Of a stretch of DNA of 64,000 nt, positions 26,480 through 40,000 are shown in pieces. Position 1 is the stretch's first letter; each line of letters opens with the position of its first letter. The stretch covers positions 86,336,604-86,400,603 of the forward strand of contig NC_065531.1 in NCBI RefSeq assembly GCF_020184175.1. The letters run 5' to 3'. The position numbers were made by a program, and so were the translations under genes. Below the pieces are notes generated by a model. The model saw only the letters and a list, made by a program, of their open reading frames with translations, ran no database searches and was not told the DNA's origin. Source of the stretch: Aphis gossypii (taxonomy: Eukaryota; Arthropoda; Insecta; Hemiptera; Aphididae).

Positions 26480-28007
26480 ACTTATAAATTTTAAAACACA
26501 AATATGTACAATAAATTGTTTGAATATATTTTTAAATTCACTTAAAATAATTAATCAAATTTATAATATTTACAATAATAATTTTTTTCTTGTATATATA
26601 TATATATTTTATAATTAAAAAGTTGTTGGTAAATAAATATGTTTTTTTCTAATGTGCATACCCCTACTATTGGTATTAAATAAAAAATAAAATCAATAGA
26701 TTTACAAACAATATCAAAGCAGGTTGACATCAATACCAGAATATTAGATTCATGGTTATTTACAACACACAGACACGATAAAATTTTACACTTGTAAATT
26801 AATAAAAATATTATGATATTGCAAATATGGCAAAACCACGTCACTCAAAACAATCATTTTTTTCTTAACTTACATAACTAATAATATAAGATTTAAAATT
26901 GTAATCTAATATTATTTATTAATATGTATATTTATATAAATATATATCTATATAATATATTGGCTATATTATCCTAATTCATTATATACAATACAATATT
27001 ATAAAGAGCTTACAATTTGTGTTTAAAGTTATTAATAAAAATATTAAATTGAATTGTACTGTAAGTAATAAATTAAACATTTGGAACAATAAGTTTTCAT
27101 GGAAGTAAACAATTATTTTTTAAACTAAATATTTTTGTGCGTAAGAAATACTAAGTCAATACATTTACAAGAACTTGGTGCACATTCATTATTCTATTTA
27201 TTTGAAATAGAATAAAAATAAAAAAGAATATAAATCAAGTAATCAATTAGAAAATAATAGTTTTATAACTGAATAAATTATATCTAGATAAATTCATAGA
27301 AAGATGCCAATGCCAAAAGTGACAACTATTTAATAACATTATATTTAATCAGATTATACAAAGATAAATTGTATTAATACATATAGTATTTAAAAATATT
27401 TTATAAGAATTAACTATCTTTTATACATTATTCTTCATAAAACTAAAATAGAGCGATAAGTTCGATTGAAAAATATAGATTTTCATATATTTAGTTTCCA
27501 AAATACAAGAATAACTCACAAAAACATTAAATAAAATTACATTTTAAAATACCATAAATATGTTTTAAATTAAAAAACAATTAATAAATATTAAGTAAAA
27601 ATACAATTGAAAATGTTGGCATTGACATCTAACAATAATTTAAATTGATACACATTTGATAAATAATAGCCATTAAGTACTATTGTTAAAAAAAAAATAT
27701 AACAATATAACTTTAAATTACCTATTAAATATTTTCGGATTATTTTGAAATTTAATGCTATTAGCTACCTAAGTTACTCAAAACTTAATAAAAAATAATA
27801 AACGAAAAAGGTATAAAATTATAAAAGTTAAACAAGAATGTGGATCAACACATCAAAACAATTTGTGATATGGTATGTGTTTAACATAAAAATGTAGTCT
27901 TTCAAGAAATCAGAATTAAGTTAAATTGATAATATTAACAAAATGAATTTTTAAATATTGTTCAAACAAGTAGTAGACTAAATTACTTACAAAGTGAATT
28001 ATTATCA
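26480..28007. other. Convergent 3' region of ALKBH6 (+) and the unknown nuclear gene (-)
   Basis: About 1.5 kb of very AT-rich sequence has no supported coding. AATAAA at 26510-26515, 31 bp past the ALKBH6 stop, is a likely polyadenylation signal. The rest probably includes the 3' UTR of the minus-strand gene. The 97-codon minus frame at 26551-26844 lacks any recognisable domain and is Ile/Tyr/Lys-rich, as chance frames are here. Confidence 0.5.
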
Positions 28008-31000
28008 TCATTTACGATTTCTTAATGTTTTTCGATCATTGGGGTTACTTTTAGCTATTCCAATACCAGCAGTAGTTATTTTTGCTGAAACAGCATTTCC
28101 TGCATCTAAAAAAATATTAATAAATAAGTTGAACATTACATGATTTTTTTATTAAATTAGAACTCAACAAAAAAACAATGTACACAATAAATACTGTTTA
28201 TTATATACCTCAACCCATACCGTGAACACATTAAAAACTTTATCAGCACTTCTAACCCTTATACAATATAACTACAAATATGTTCTACAAAATAACTTAA
28301 CTGACCCATAAGTCATAACTCACTATACTTTAGGAAAAAAACGGAATTAAAATTAATTTGGACAAATGAAAAATAATAAGAAAATTTAATAGTTTTCAAC
28401 TGTAATAATGCCTGATATGAAACATAAAATAAAATAAATTTGGCATTAGAAGAACTAATTTTGTATTAATATTAGAATGAATATTTATTATCACAGGAAT
28501 TTCATAAGCTTCTTTGGATAATTTATTTTAATGTTAATTATTTTAAATAAGTAAAATATTACAACTCTTTAATATTTAATCATTTAAATTGTAGATGATC
28601 TAGATAATATCCCTAAATTTAAATTTTATAAGTTAATAACTCTGATACAAGATCAGATCAGCTGAACATAAATTTAATATGGTAATTTGTTCATTAACTG
28701 AGACAACACATACAGGTTGATACCTACTTAAAAATGGTATCGAAATTGATTTATAGCTCAATTTACCAATGTAAATCTTTATAAATTTTACAGAAATATA
28801 ACAAAATTTTTTTATTTAATTGTTTGATTATAATTCAGTTAATGGTAAGAAAATATTTTACTTCTAGTTTTCGATGATCTCTCTGAAGGTAGTGGAACAG
28901 CTGGAGATTTTGTTTCTACTTTCTTGGAAGACTTTTTATCTGAAACACTGTTCTCTTTTTTTTGTTTTGTAGCAATTATTTCCCTTTTTTTCACCGCTGA
29001 TGAAACTGAGGCCAGTACATAAGTTGGTTTAACTGGAGCTTGTGTTTTTCTAACCGAAGGTATTTTAGGTTTTGACACATTGCTTATTACTTTTTTAGCA
29101 GGTTCTTTAGCAATGACCTTTTTTTTCAACATTTTTTTGCTTGATGATTTTTTTTGGTTACTATTGTCCTCTTCATCATTATCGTCACTTTCAGATGATG
29201 AATGCCCAAAATCATAAGATGGTTTCTTCTTAGACAATCTAGATGACTTTTTTACTGGTTGATCATCAGTTGATACCTTCCTTTTAACAGTTATACTTTT
29301 CTTGCTACTTTTTTTCTTAGTTAGTTGAGCTTCATCTTTGAATAAACTCACGTCCACTAAAAGATAAACATTTTAATTATAGTGATTGAAAAATAAATGT
29401 TTAACAATAGTCAACAAAAATTAACATTAATTCTATTAAATAAAAGGTTTTTATAATACATACACCCATCTGGATGTTCTTCAGTAACTGAAGGTTTTTC
29501 TGATCCTTTTTCAACATCAATAGATCGTTTCAATATATTTTCAATTCTTAACTTTTCTTTTTCAGGTAATTTCCACTGTTCCTTTTGAATTTTTTTTAAT
29601 GTTATATTAGTCAAAATACAATCAAATTCTGTAAAAATTAAATCAATAATTGAAATTCTGTTTTTTAGTTTTAGCTAATTAAAATGATTATTCACTTTTA
29701 AATATGCTAATAAATTAAGCATATAATATACTAAATAATATTTACTTAGTTTTAAAGTGTTGTTATTTGATATATATATATATTTGTTAAATATAACATT
29801 TACATATAAAGCAGTTTTTATTTTAAAACATACAAAATAATACAAATAATGTAATAACTTAAAATGTATACCTGTGTGGTCATAAAAATCTGGTGTAAAT
29901 TCATCATTAGGATGTTGAGTTAGCCATCGAATACGTATGCGACGACTAGCTCTATGAATATTTTGCATAGCTTGGCATAAATAAAATCCTCCTTCTTCAT
30001 TTCGTACAGCCAAAAATTCATTTCTGAATTAAAAGAAATATTTTGATTTATAGAATTAGTTAAATTATTTATAAAAGTGTATCAATGGTTCTAAAATATT
30101 ACTTGTAAAACACTGTTAATTTGTCACTGTTGATTTTAGAAGAAACGGGTTTTTCAGAAATTTTAGAAATGTGGTGCATTTCCGGCAACAATGATAATTG
30201 GAAAGGTTGTGTAGGAAGTCTAGTACGCTTTGATTTTATTTCTTCAACAGGTGTATCCTTTTTCAATGATTTTTCCTTCTTTTCTTCCTCTTCTTCTAGT
30301 TGCTTAACATTAAAAAAATAGTAAAAATTAGATAATTTATAACTTATAATTTTTATGTCAATTAGTTATTTAAAATATTTTTAATTATTATTTTATTTTT
30401 AAGAGTAGGTACAATGAATAACCATATACAAGAGAATATATATAACTAATGAAGTCATGTGATTCATATGAAATACAAGTTACTGTCATCTTAATACTTA
30501 AAGATTATTTAATAATAAAGACTAACTTTATGTTCTCTTTTTCGTCGTACACCAGCTTTAGAAGTGTTTACAGGTGCTTGTTCAATTTTTTCAACAGAAA
30601 CACTTGGCCCTTGGTTTGTTTGTCCTACAGCCTTAATTTCAGTAGATTCTTGAACGACTTTAATATCATTTTCTTTTGGTTTGGAAGCTACATTTTCAGC
30701 TTTATGTATATCATCAGGCTTAATAGCATCATTTAAAGATGTTACATTAACTTCTGGCAAAACAACTTTATCAGTTTGAACAATTGGCAAGTTATTCTTA
30801 TCATCTTTTTTTTGAGATAGATTTTCAACTTCCGATACTTGAGGCTTCACTTCAGGAAGAGGAGATTCATTTGCACTTTTGACATTGACAGAATTATTTA
30901 CCTGATTGTGGAGTACTTGTGTTTCAATTTTAGGCAATGCTCCTTCAATTTTCTCCCCAATTGGTTTTGTATCAGGTAAACCATTACATGCAGTAGTTTT

Positions 31001-31234
31001 TGAAACAATATTTTCAACAGAAGTCATAACAGGCGAAGGAATAACAATTGGAATATTTTTATGTTCATTAACAAGACTCAAAGGTTGAGCTGATTGAGAA
31101 GTATTTAAATTAAGTGGAGTTAAATTTGGCGGTTGTTGTACTTTGGAAGGTGAAGAATTTGAAATAGTAGGAGGAGCCAACACTGTTGGCAGAGGCTGCT
31201 TCACTGGAGAATTCATTGCTCCAATACTATTCAT
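28008..31234 (-). CDS. Unrecognised Lys/Ser-rich, probably nuclear protein
   Basis: Family not recognised. Coding exons in transcript order: 31234-30527 (exon extends 5' to 31255), 30302-30103, 30023-29872, 29628-29464, 29356-28862, 28105-28008. Phases agree, giving 605 aa. Residues 1-236 are low-complexity, rich in Pro, Ser, Val and Lys. Residues about 300-370 form a compact conserved-looking module (FLAVRNEEGGFYLCQ, IRIRWLTQHPNDEFTPDFYD, FDCILTNITLKKI) that reads like a small beta-barrel of the Tudor/PWWP/BAH kind; that is inference only. A long basic tail follows, with KKSSKK and SSRLSKKKPSYDF, an acidic patch SSSESDDNDEEDN, and the terminus DRKTLRNRK. Composition suggests a chromatin or RNA-associated nuclear role. 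An untranslated exon ending at 32873 (donor GTAAAT) lies in the GC-rich island upstream. Confidence 0.8.
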
Positions 31235-32699
31235 TTTTAAGAAGTTAGAATCAATCTGAAATCAAAAAAATATGTATGAAAAACTATTATTTAATAGTTT
31301 TAAATCAGAACAAATATTTTGAGGGATTGATTTGGTCTGAATAAAGATAGTTATTTAGATAACATAATTTTTACAATTAAAAAATATAGATTTAATAAAA
31401 AATTTACTTTTTAATATTATTTATAAATTAGTTATATTACAATAAGGTACTTATAACAAAGAAACCAAATAATTATTTCAGCACATTATAATTAGAAAGA
31501 ATTTTTTTTTTTAGGTATACCTAATGATATATAAATATCCCAATATATCAGAAAGTATTACTTATTAATAAGGAAGTTTATATTTTCCAGTAATTTATTT
31601 TAGTTTTAACTATCATAAAGTGTTTAGTAAAAATCACAAGGTTTAGACCAAAATGTTTTAATAACAACAATCTCTTTTTTTTATATAGATACAGCAACAA
31701 GTATCTTTTGGTGAAACTTTTACAGAATTTTTCTATTAAAAAATATATAAAATATATATATATGTATATATATTCAATATTATTATTTTATATTAAGTAA
31801 ATATCATAAACATACCTAATTTTAAATGTAGGTAAGTATACCTAAAGTTATTAATATGTTTGTTAATAACATTATGTATCAAAAATTAAGAAATAACTTG
31901 CTAATGACCATAATTAACAAATTTCCACAGTGGAATTTTATTTTCATGTAATTCATATAAAATAATTTTATCTTTGATGTTAGTACCTCTAGATAGTTAT
32001 TAAAATAATATAATTGAGATGCTTTTAACTATAATTAATAATAGAAATGTATATAATCAACATAGTTTCTAGGTATATCATTACATACAAATTATAAATG
32101 TGATATTTAAAATTTATTTGCCCTGTAAATAAAATAGTTGAAGTTTTTACAAATTTTAAACTATAATAATGATTTCATTAAGTACTTAATGAGGCAAATT
32201 AGCAATCTTAGTTCATCAATAAATGCATTGTAAGTACATGTAGTATTAAATGTATATATATTATATAATAAATCTATATAGTCCCTTTAATATAACTATC
32301 ATTTCTTATACTATATTAGTATTCGTCAAAATAATATTTCCTCGTAATTTTAAGATATTAATATTAAAGTATTATTAAATGCACTAGACAACAGGGAGGT
32401 AGAACATATAACATATATTATGTATTAAGTTTTAAAACATTAAAAATTAACAAAGCCCAAAACATTAACATAATTTCAACACTGGATACCTAACAAAACC
32501 ACTTAATATATTGAAAATAAAGCCTTCCCCTAAGTTTGCAGTGCCAAATATTCTTGGACTGCTATAAAATGTCTTGACATCTGAAATTATGACTATCTAC
32601 TGTGAACGATAGGCAACTGTTCGTGAAGGTGAATAATCTTAAGACTATATTTAGTAAACACATTATTCTAAGACTGTACGAGTAGGTAGTTACGTACAT

Positions 32700-34030
32700 G
32701 CCACTGAAAAATGAGAGGTTAGGGAGTAGAGTTAAGAACATTTAAGGGTCACCAATAACGACTTAAGTGAGAGACAAAAGACCAGATCGGCTTGACAAAC
32801 GGACGCCGACAGTCGAAACACGACCGTGATACAGTGCAACATTGAAAAATTATTTTATCGAGAAGTATTTACCTTGGCGTATTCCTCTGTCTAGTAGTGG
32901 GCAACGTAGTTCAGCACTCTTTGAAACAAGTGAAGAATACTCTTTGGCGTTCCGCCCATAACAACCAATACCATTAACTGAAATCCGACAACGGGTCGAA
33001 CGCGCGGAAAGCAACGAATATGTTATGGGCACCTTGCGTGCGGCAGAAACCAATACAAAAGCCGGGGTCGTCGAGTACGGTAATGTTATTATTATTATTG
33101 TTGTTGTTGATGATGTTTAATCTGTAGAGTGAAGACAAATTATAAAGTTTGCGAATTCAATTTCACCGAAAAAATAATAACTAATAAAAAATTGGAACCA
33201 CTTTGCCAAACACAACAACAAACGAATCAACACAAACTCGACTCTTCGATGGCGTCAGTCCGACATCAGTGCGCCCAATGCCGGCGGCCCGAAACACGCC
33301 GTCCCGCGCGTCGGTGGCACTGTGGTTACCGCTGGACGTGTTATGTACATTGTGTCTACCGTGGACCGCGGTACGTCGTACACTCGTACGCAACATAAAC
33401 ATTGAACAGTAAACACGCGTGCGTCGCCTACACGGCTACACCCCGCTGAGCTTGGCTGTGAAGTGTACCTTTTTTTTTTAATGTTCTACCTATCTCTTTT
33501 CTACAAACGACGACGCCAGCCAAGCACCGGCACTGCGCACTGCCGCCAACCGAGTGCTATACGCTTTAAACACTTCACAGTTCACGTTATATGGCTACGC
33601 CGCCGTCGACCTGTGTAGCTGTGTTATAGAATATAATATAATATAATATTATTATTGGCCGTACCGGTCTGCGCATGGGACTTAAAGGCAGCTGGTAAGC
33701 GCTGAGCGGGGCCCGTGCCCCGTTGCCCGCGGAAGCGTCGGTCACGTAAGACGTAGATAAACCATAGCAGGTTACAGGTGTCAATACACACATGACGCAC
33801 TATTATTGTTGCCGACCAGTATATTCACGGTATTCCTATAGGTATATTGTAATTAGTACCTGAATAAAAAAAGAGTGTGTTCGGCGGACATTTGAGTATT
33901 TCATCGTTCGCGTGTACTGGCGTAGTGGCCATAACTTTAAATCGTCTGAATCCGACTCGTTAGTGTAAAACAGTTTTTCATATATTTTTAGCACAAAAAT
34001 TCGAATTTGAACAATACACGTCCGATCAAG
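32700..34030. promoter_or_regulatory. GC-rich promoter island, probably bidirectional
   Basis: This is the only long stretch of the window with high G+C and frequent CG dinucleotides (densest at about 32900-33800). On the minus strand it holds an exon ending at 32873 with donor CAAG|GTAAAT. Joining that exon to 31255 gives no usable frame, so it is 5' UTR of the Lys/Ser-rich gene. On the plus strand the BCKDHA first coding exon begins at 34031. Open frames inside the island on both strands (33129-33412, 33587-33793, 32850-33053) look like by-products of high GC. A short TTA/TTG-type repeat lies at 33085-33117. Confidence 0.6.
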
Positions 34031-37000
34031 ATGTATTCTGCCGAGATCATGCTTAAAAGATTGATAAACATAAAACTATTTAAAGTAATACACTAAATAT
34101 TTTAACAATATGTATATATTATAGTATTATACTGATAGATTAAAGATTATTTTATCAAACAATTCATTATTTCAAAATATAGGTATTAACGTTAATGAAA
34201 TTATTTTTTTTTACATGATTTCCAATCGATGCTCGTAAAAAAAATTATATTTTTAAACATTATTTATCGTTATAAGTTTCTCATCTCTGTATTCTATTTT
34301 TTTAAAAGATGGCATAGGTATATTTTTAATTTAATATTCTGAAGCAGAATATTTTTTATTATTCGACACATAAAAATCAAAATTTGGACTAGTATTTCAA
34401 CTAACAAACTAATCATTGTAATTTCAAATTTTTAAGTATGAAAGTATTTCGAAAAATATTCTGCTTCCGAATGTGAAATTAAAAATATTTGTTATCATTT
34501 GCAAAAGTAATAAATTTTAAATAATATATATTTGCAATTGTTATATAGTTTTAAAATAATGAATGTTGTTTCCTAAATGAATCACTCAGTGTATAAATAC
34601 ATTTTTTTTATTAGATTTAAGATTTGTTATAATACAGGTAATAACTAATTATATAAAATATAGTTTATAAAGACCGTTGAAAATTATTGAACGTTTAAGT
34701 TAGCGGTTCCCTAACTTTTACGACCATAGGCACCCTTAAAAAAAATAGTGTTTTGCGGAACGCCGGAACCCCGATGTCTTTAATTCCAACTCAACACCAA
34801 TTTTTCTAAAAAAATAAAGAAACCAAAACCAATACTCTACAAAATGTTTTTATGATACTATTAAATAGTATTAATGATTATTCCTTATTAAAATAAGTTA
34901 AAAAAAAAAACAATTTTCGATCAAAATTTTAATAATATTTTTTCCAACTATAATATAAAATAATTTTCTCAATAATCACATACATCTAGCAGAACCTTTA
35001 CTATTCCTTGGAACTCTAAGATTCCACCAAACACACTTCAAGTAGTAGTTTAAGTAGGTAATCAATTGCACTGAAAGATTTAAAAATTGAAACTATAAAA
35101 ACAAAAAGATAAGAAAACTAGTTTTCTTATAATTGGGCATAAAGCTATACCTCAACATATGTTAGTTTTAATCTTCTTATGATTCTCATCAATATTAAGT
35201 TCATTATGCATAATATTAATAGCTCAACTTATAAAATAAATAATAACTAATTATTAATTAGTATTCAATAATATTAATGTTATTACCTAGTCGAGTTATA
35301 AACCTTTATAAATAATAAATATAACATAAGATTTCTTTGTATTTTAAAAATAAACTACCGTAGATCCGTAGATGTTTCAAAATTATGTTTATATTAGATA
35401 TTACAGTCTACCAATAGTATAATTTTCTAAATATTTCGACTGTTTTTGAACTATTTTCACGTATTTAAAATTTTTTGTTTTATTAGGTTTTTTTTTTCTA
35501 AAAATGTAGATAAAAAAATGTTCTTCTTTCTTTCTTTCTGGGCTTTTATAAGCGTTTAAGGCTCATCGCCGCATCAACATATTGTTTCCATTCTTCAAAA
35601 AAATGTTCACTTGTTCAAAAAGCTTGAAATCGAATACAAAGTTTGTCTCAAGATGTTTTTAAAACTTTTTAAAAATATTAAAGATACTTTATAGAAACAA
35701 TTTAAAAAAAAAGTATTTTCAATTAATCTTTTATAAAATTACGAAATTTAGAAAATTATGTAGGTATAGTAGTTAAAAATGTATAAAATGTTTAATTTTT
35801 ATAGCTGAGGCTTCTTGGTAAATTAAATCCAAATTTGGACGAAATTAAATATTTTAATTAAAATTAACAATTTTAGTTATTTAGTACCTAGTAATTAAAA
35901 AATATTATTCATGGAGATTGGAAGCTTAAAACGTTTACTTATATTATTACATTTTATAGTTTATACCTTAATACTAATTGTAAAATAATTAATAGCAATA
36001 TAAATATATAATAGTATAATATTCTTAGTTACCCAGTTATATAAGCTGACAGCCTATTTTTGTCCTTCGATTAAAATTATTTTTCGTGTGCAATGATTTA
36101 TCATTGAATTCAACTTAAACACATCAATTAAAGTGAACTTACTTGCAATGACGGAGGTTCACTCGATACCAACTGTACAGTGTACTGCAGAGCGGTTATC
36201 TGAGTGATTGCTTTTTTATGGTCGAATTGTAAATGTAGGTACCAATAAAATATTAATTCATTAATTTTGTTCGAAATTATGAACATTGGTGAATAAACAA
36301 TTCTAGGGGATTCTATAGTTGCGCTCCGCGGTAAAATTTTCTTCAGAAATTCAGAATTTTGGGTCACATTTTTTTCCATGCTTATATAAAAAGTCATTTA
36401 AAATATACATTTTAATTAGCATTTACTTTGTTAATAATAAATAAATAGTTATGAGGTGTTAAAAATTCTATTTTCATCAATCAATTTTACGCTTTTTTCG
36501 TACATAATTAAGCTATATAAATGTATAATATACCTACCATGTTATATTATTATGACATTTAGACATTTAATGATGTTCATTACTTGATAACAATTAATAA
36601 TTTTTATATCGATAAGATAATAGAATATACATATAGATTATAGAATATAAAGTATAGGTATTATAGACGATTAACTTTAAAATTGTATGATGTAGTTTGG
36701 AAATGTAGAACGGGCCAGATAAAAAGGCTCACAGATCCCCAGTTACCCATCCCTGTCCCCTGGTGTATATATAGTGATGAGTCTAGAATTTTTTGGGGGA
36801 GGGGAAGAGGCAGCTAAACAAATGTATAAAAAACCCATATGGGCAAAGCCCTTAAAACCCCTTTTAGGTTATTCCAAACAATTTTTACATTTTAGAATCT
36901 TTTTACGCCATGTTTTATTAATATATGTCGTTATTACTTAAATCTGTCTCTCATGGTGGGGTAATGGAGTTCATGGATTATATTGTCACTCACACTCTCA

Positions 37001-40000
37001 TTTACAACAAAGAAATTACAACACCAAATGTTTTAACTAAAAATTAAAATTAAATAATCGCAAAAATTTTTTTGTTTAATTTAAATTTGTCATGTATAGT
37101 ATGATTTAGAGAAATATTAGTTAAATATTTTTTAATGACAAATATAATAATTTACCTATAGATAGAAACAACATGTTTAGTTTACACATAAATAGCAAAC
37201 AAAAATTATTGTTATTATAAGTCTACGAGTTTACAGTAGGTGTGGTTACAATTTATAAAAGACTTTAAATGATTTCATATATTATAGAGTATCTACCTAT
37301 TTAGTATTTACAAAAAAAAAAAAAAAAAACAAGTATATTATCAATTTTAAAAATTCATAATATAAATCATCGATTGAATTTAGTCATGTTATAAATTATG
37401 TTTAAAAATTATTTGGATAATATATAAATGATATTAAATTTTTGTTTGTTATGAACATTTTGGTGCAGAAGAGGGGGGATTTAATTTATTTTTAGAGTTT
37501 AAACAAATTTTACATATTTGTATGATAGGTATTAATAAAAAATAAGTTCTTATTATGAATTTCTAATATAATATTACGATAGATAGACCTATATGTACAT
37601 AATAATTTCTACTTTTTTACATATGATGGGTAATAATAAATGAAACAATTACATTTATTAATTTTATCTAAATAATAGCTTAAGATCCCATTAAAATCCT
37701 AGACTCAGTGGCGTATTTACGGGGGGGATATGGGGGATAGATCCCCCCCCTTGGTATTTTTTTTACAAGTAAGTTTAATAACATTGGTAAGTGTACCCCC
37801 CTCACCGTCGAGGAAATTATGTTTTCCAACTTATATCCCCCCTGGACAAAATCCTAAATACAGTTAACATATAATTAATTTCTTATAAATTTTAATAATT
37901 AATATTTCATTTCTGTTCAAAATATTAATATTCAAAATTTATTTATGAGAAATGAGTAAAATATAGTACCTTATAATTAGTAACTTAGGATTTATTAATA
38001 ATTAATAATTTATGTTTGTATCAATATATTATAGAAACAATATATGCTAAGTAGTACAATACCAGCTAACACTGAAGAGTCTGTTTATCGGGGAATCAAT
38101 AAAGTTAACTATACCTCAAATTTAGATATAAATGAACCATCGTTAAATAGCCCAGTGCCTATTTTTAGAATACTGAATGATACTGGAGACATTTTGAACA
38201 ATTGTAAATCTATAATTGTAAGTAAATAATAATAATAATAACTTATCAATTGTCATACTAAATATTAGTTATATTTAAATACAGATACCAGAAAATAATG
38301 AATTAATTAAAATGTATAAATCTATGGTTTTGTTATCTATTATGGATAAAATATTGTATGAATCTCAAAGGCAAGGCAGAATATCGTTTTATATGACAAA
38401 TGAAGGCGAAGAAGCTGCACAAATTGGTAGCGCAGCAGGATTAAATTCTAATGATCTAGTGTATGGGCAATACAGAGAAGCGGGTATATACTTTATTGTC
38501 TTGATCATCTTCACGCATTATTATTAAAATAAATAATTACCATATTTAAAAACTATTCTTTTATAGGAGTTTTATTATTCAGAGGGTTTACTCCTGAACA
38601 ATTTATGAATCAATGTTTTGGTAATGTAGATGATCTTGGTAAAGGAAAGCAAATGCCAGTACATTATGGATCCAAAAATCTTAATTTTGTAACTCTTTCA
38701 TCTCCACTTACTACTCAATTACCACAAGGTATAAGTTATTATACATTTATACATATACATACATTGAAACACGTTGATTGAATAAAACGTTATAGTTGGT
38801 ATTTTTTTTTTTAAACTTAAAGCTGTTGGATCAGCATATTCGTTCAAAAGATCAAAAGTCAATCGCTGTACAATTGTATATTTTGGCGAGGGAGCTTCAA
38901 GCGAAGGAGATGCACATGCTGCATTTAATTTTGCGTCTACTCTGGACTGTCCAATAATATTTTTTTGGTAAGTTAAAATAATTTACAGTTTTATTGTTTA
39001 AACTAATAATATTAATATTGTGTTTAGTCGTAATAATGGATATGCCATATCAACACCAGCAAATGAACAGTATAGAGGAGATGGTATTGTAAGTCATGGT
39101 CCTGGCTATGGAATTGCTACTATTCGTGTCGATGGCAATGATATTCTTGCAGTATATAATTCAGTTTTAAAAGCTCGAGAATATGTTATGACTCACACAA
39201 GACCCATTTTATTAGAAGCTATGACTTACAGGTATCATTTGTAATAAATAGATTATTTTTTATACATAAAATAAATTATCAGTTTAAAATGAAATTAGGC
39301 GGGGACATCACAGTACTTCTGATGATAGTACAGCTTACAGATCCAAAGACGAGATTAAACAATGGTCAATAAAAAATCCAATTATAAGATTCAAGCAATT
39401 ACTTGAGAAAAACAATCTTTGGAATAATCAAAATGATGTCGAGTATGAAAAAGAAACTAAAAAACAAGTAAATATTACTAGCTGTATAATATTTATTTAT
39501 AAACGAAAATCATACTATGTTTATATGCAGATGTATTCTATATTTTTATTCTTTTATTTTAGTTGATGCAGTTATTTGCAATAGCATCAAAAAAAAATAA
39601 ACCAAATTGGAGAGAAATGTTTAATGATGTTTATCACGAAATACCTAATAATTTGTTGTAAGTATAAATAAATGTATACGCTATACCTATGTATATAGAC
39701 GTATAGTTATATCTCATATACAACATATAATATAGGTTTTAGATAAATACATATAAAATATTAATAATATAATTAGTACATATATACTTACTTATATTCG
39801 TCTACAATCAATATTTTGTCTTCATTTTTCATCATGATGTTTTTTATATATTTTTACTTAGCCAAAAAATTTATCGATATTTACAAAAAAAAAAAAAAAA
39901 AAACTGAACAAAATAGAATATTTCAAATAGATAGCATTAAAATAAGCGAAATATTTTGAAAATTAAATCATGTAAAGAAAATGCCAATCTAAATAACTGT

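Noticed and set aside
26551..26844. 97-codon minus-strand frame
   Set aside because: Lies in the convergent 3' region; composition is typical of chance AT-rich frames and no domain is visible.
33129..33412. Plus- and minus-strand open frames in the GC-rich island
   Set aside because: Frames open on both strands at once with no recognisable domain. Candidate donors do not fit the phase of BCKDHA exon 2. This is expected where stop codons are rare in GC-rich DNA.
34698..35040. Possible hAT remnant starting gcggttccctaacttttacgacc
   Set aside because: The left end resembles hAT termini but no matching right end or duplication was found. Too degraded to delimit.
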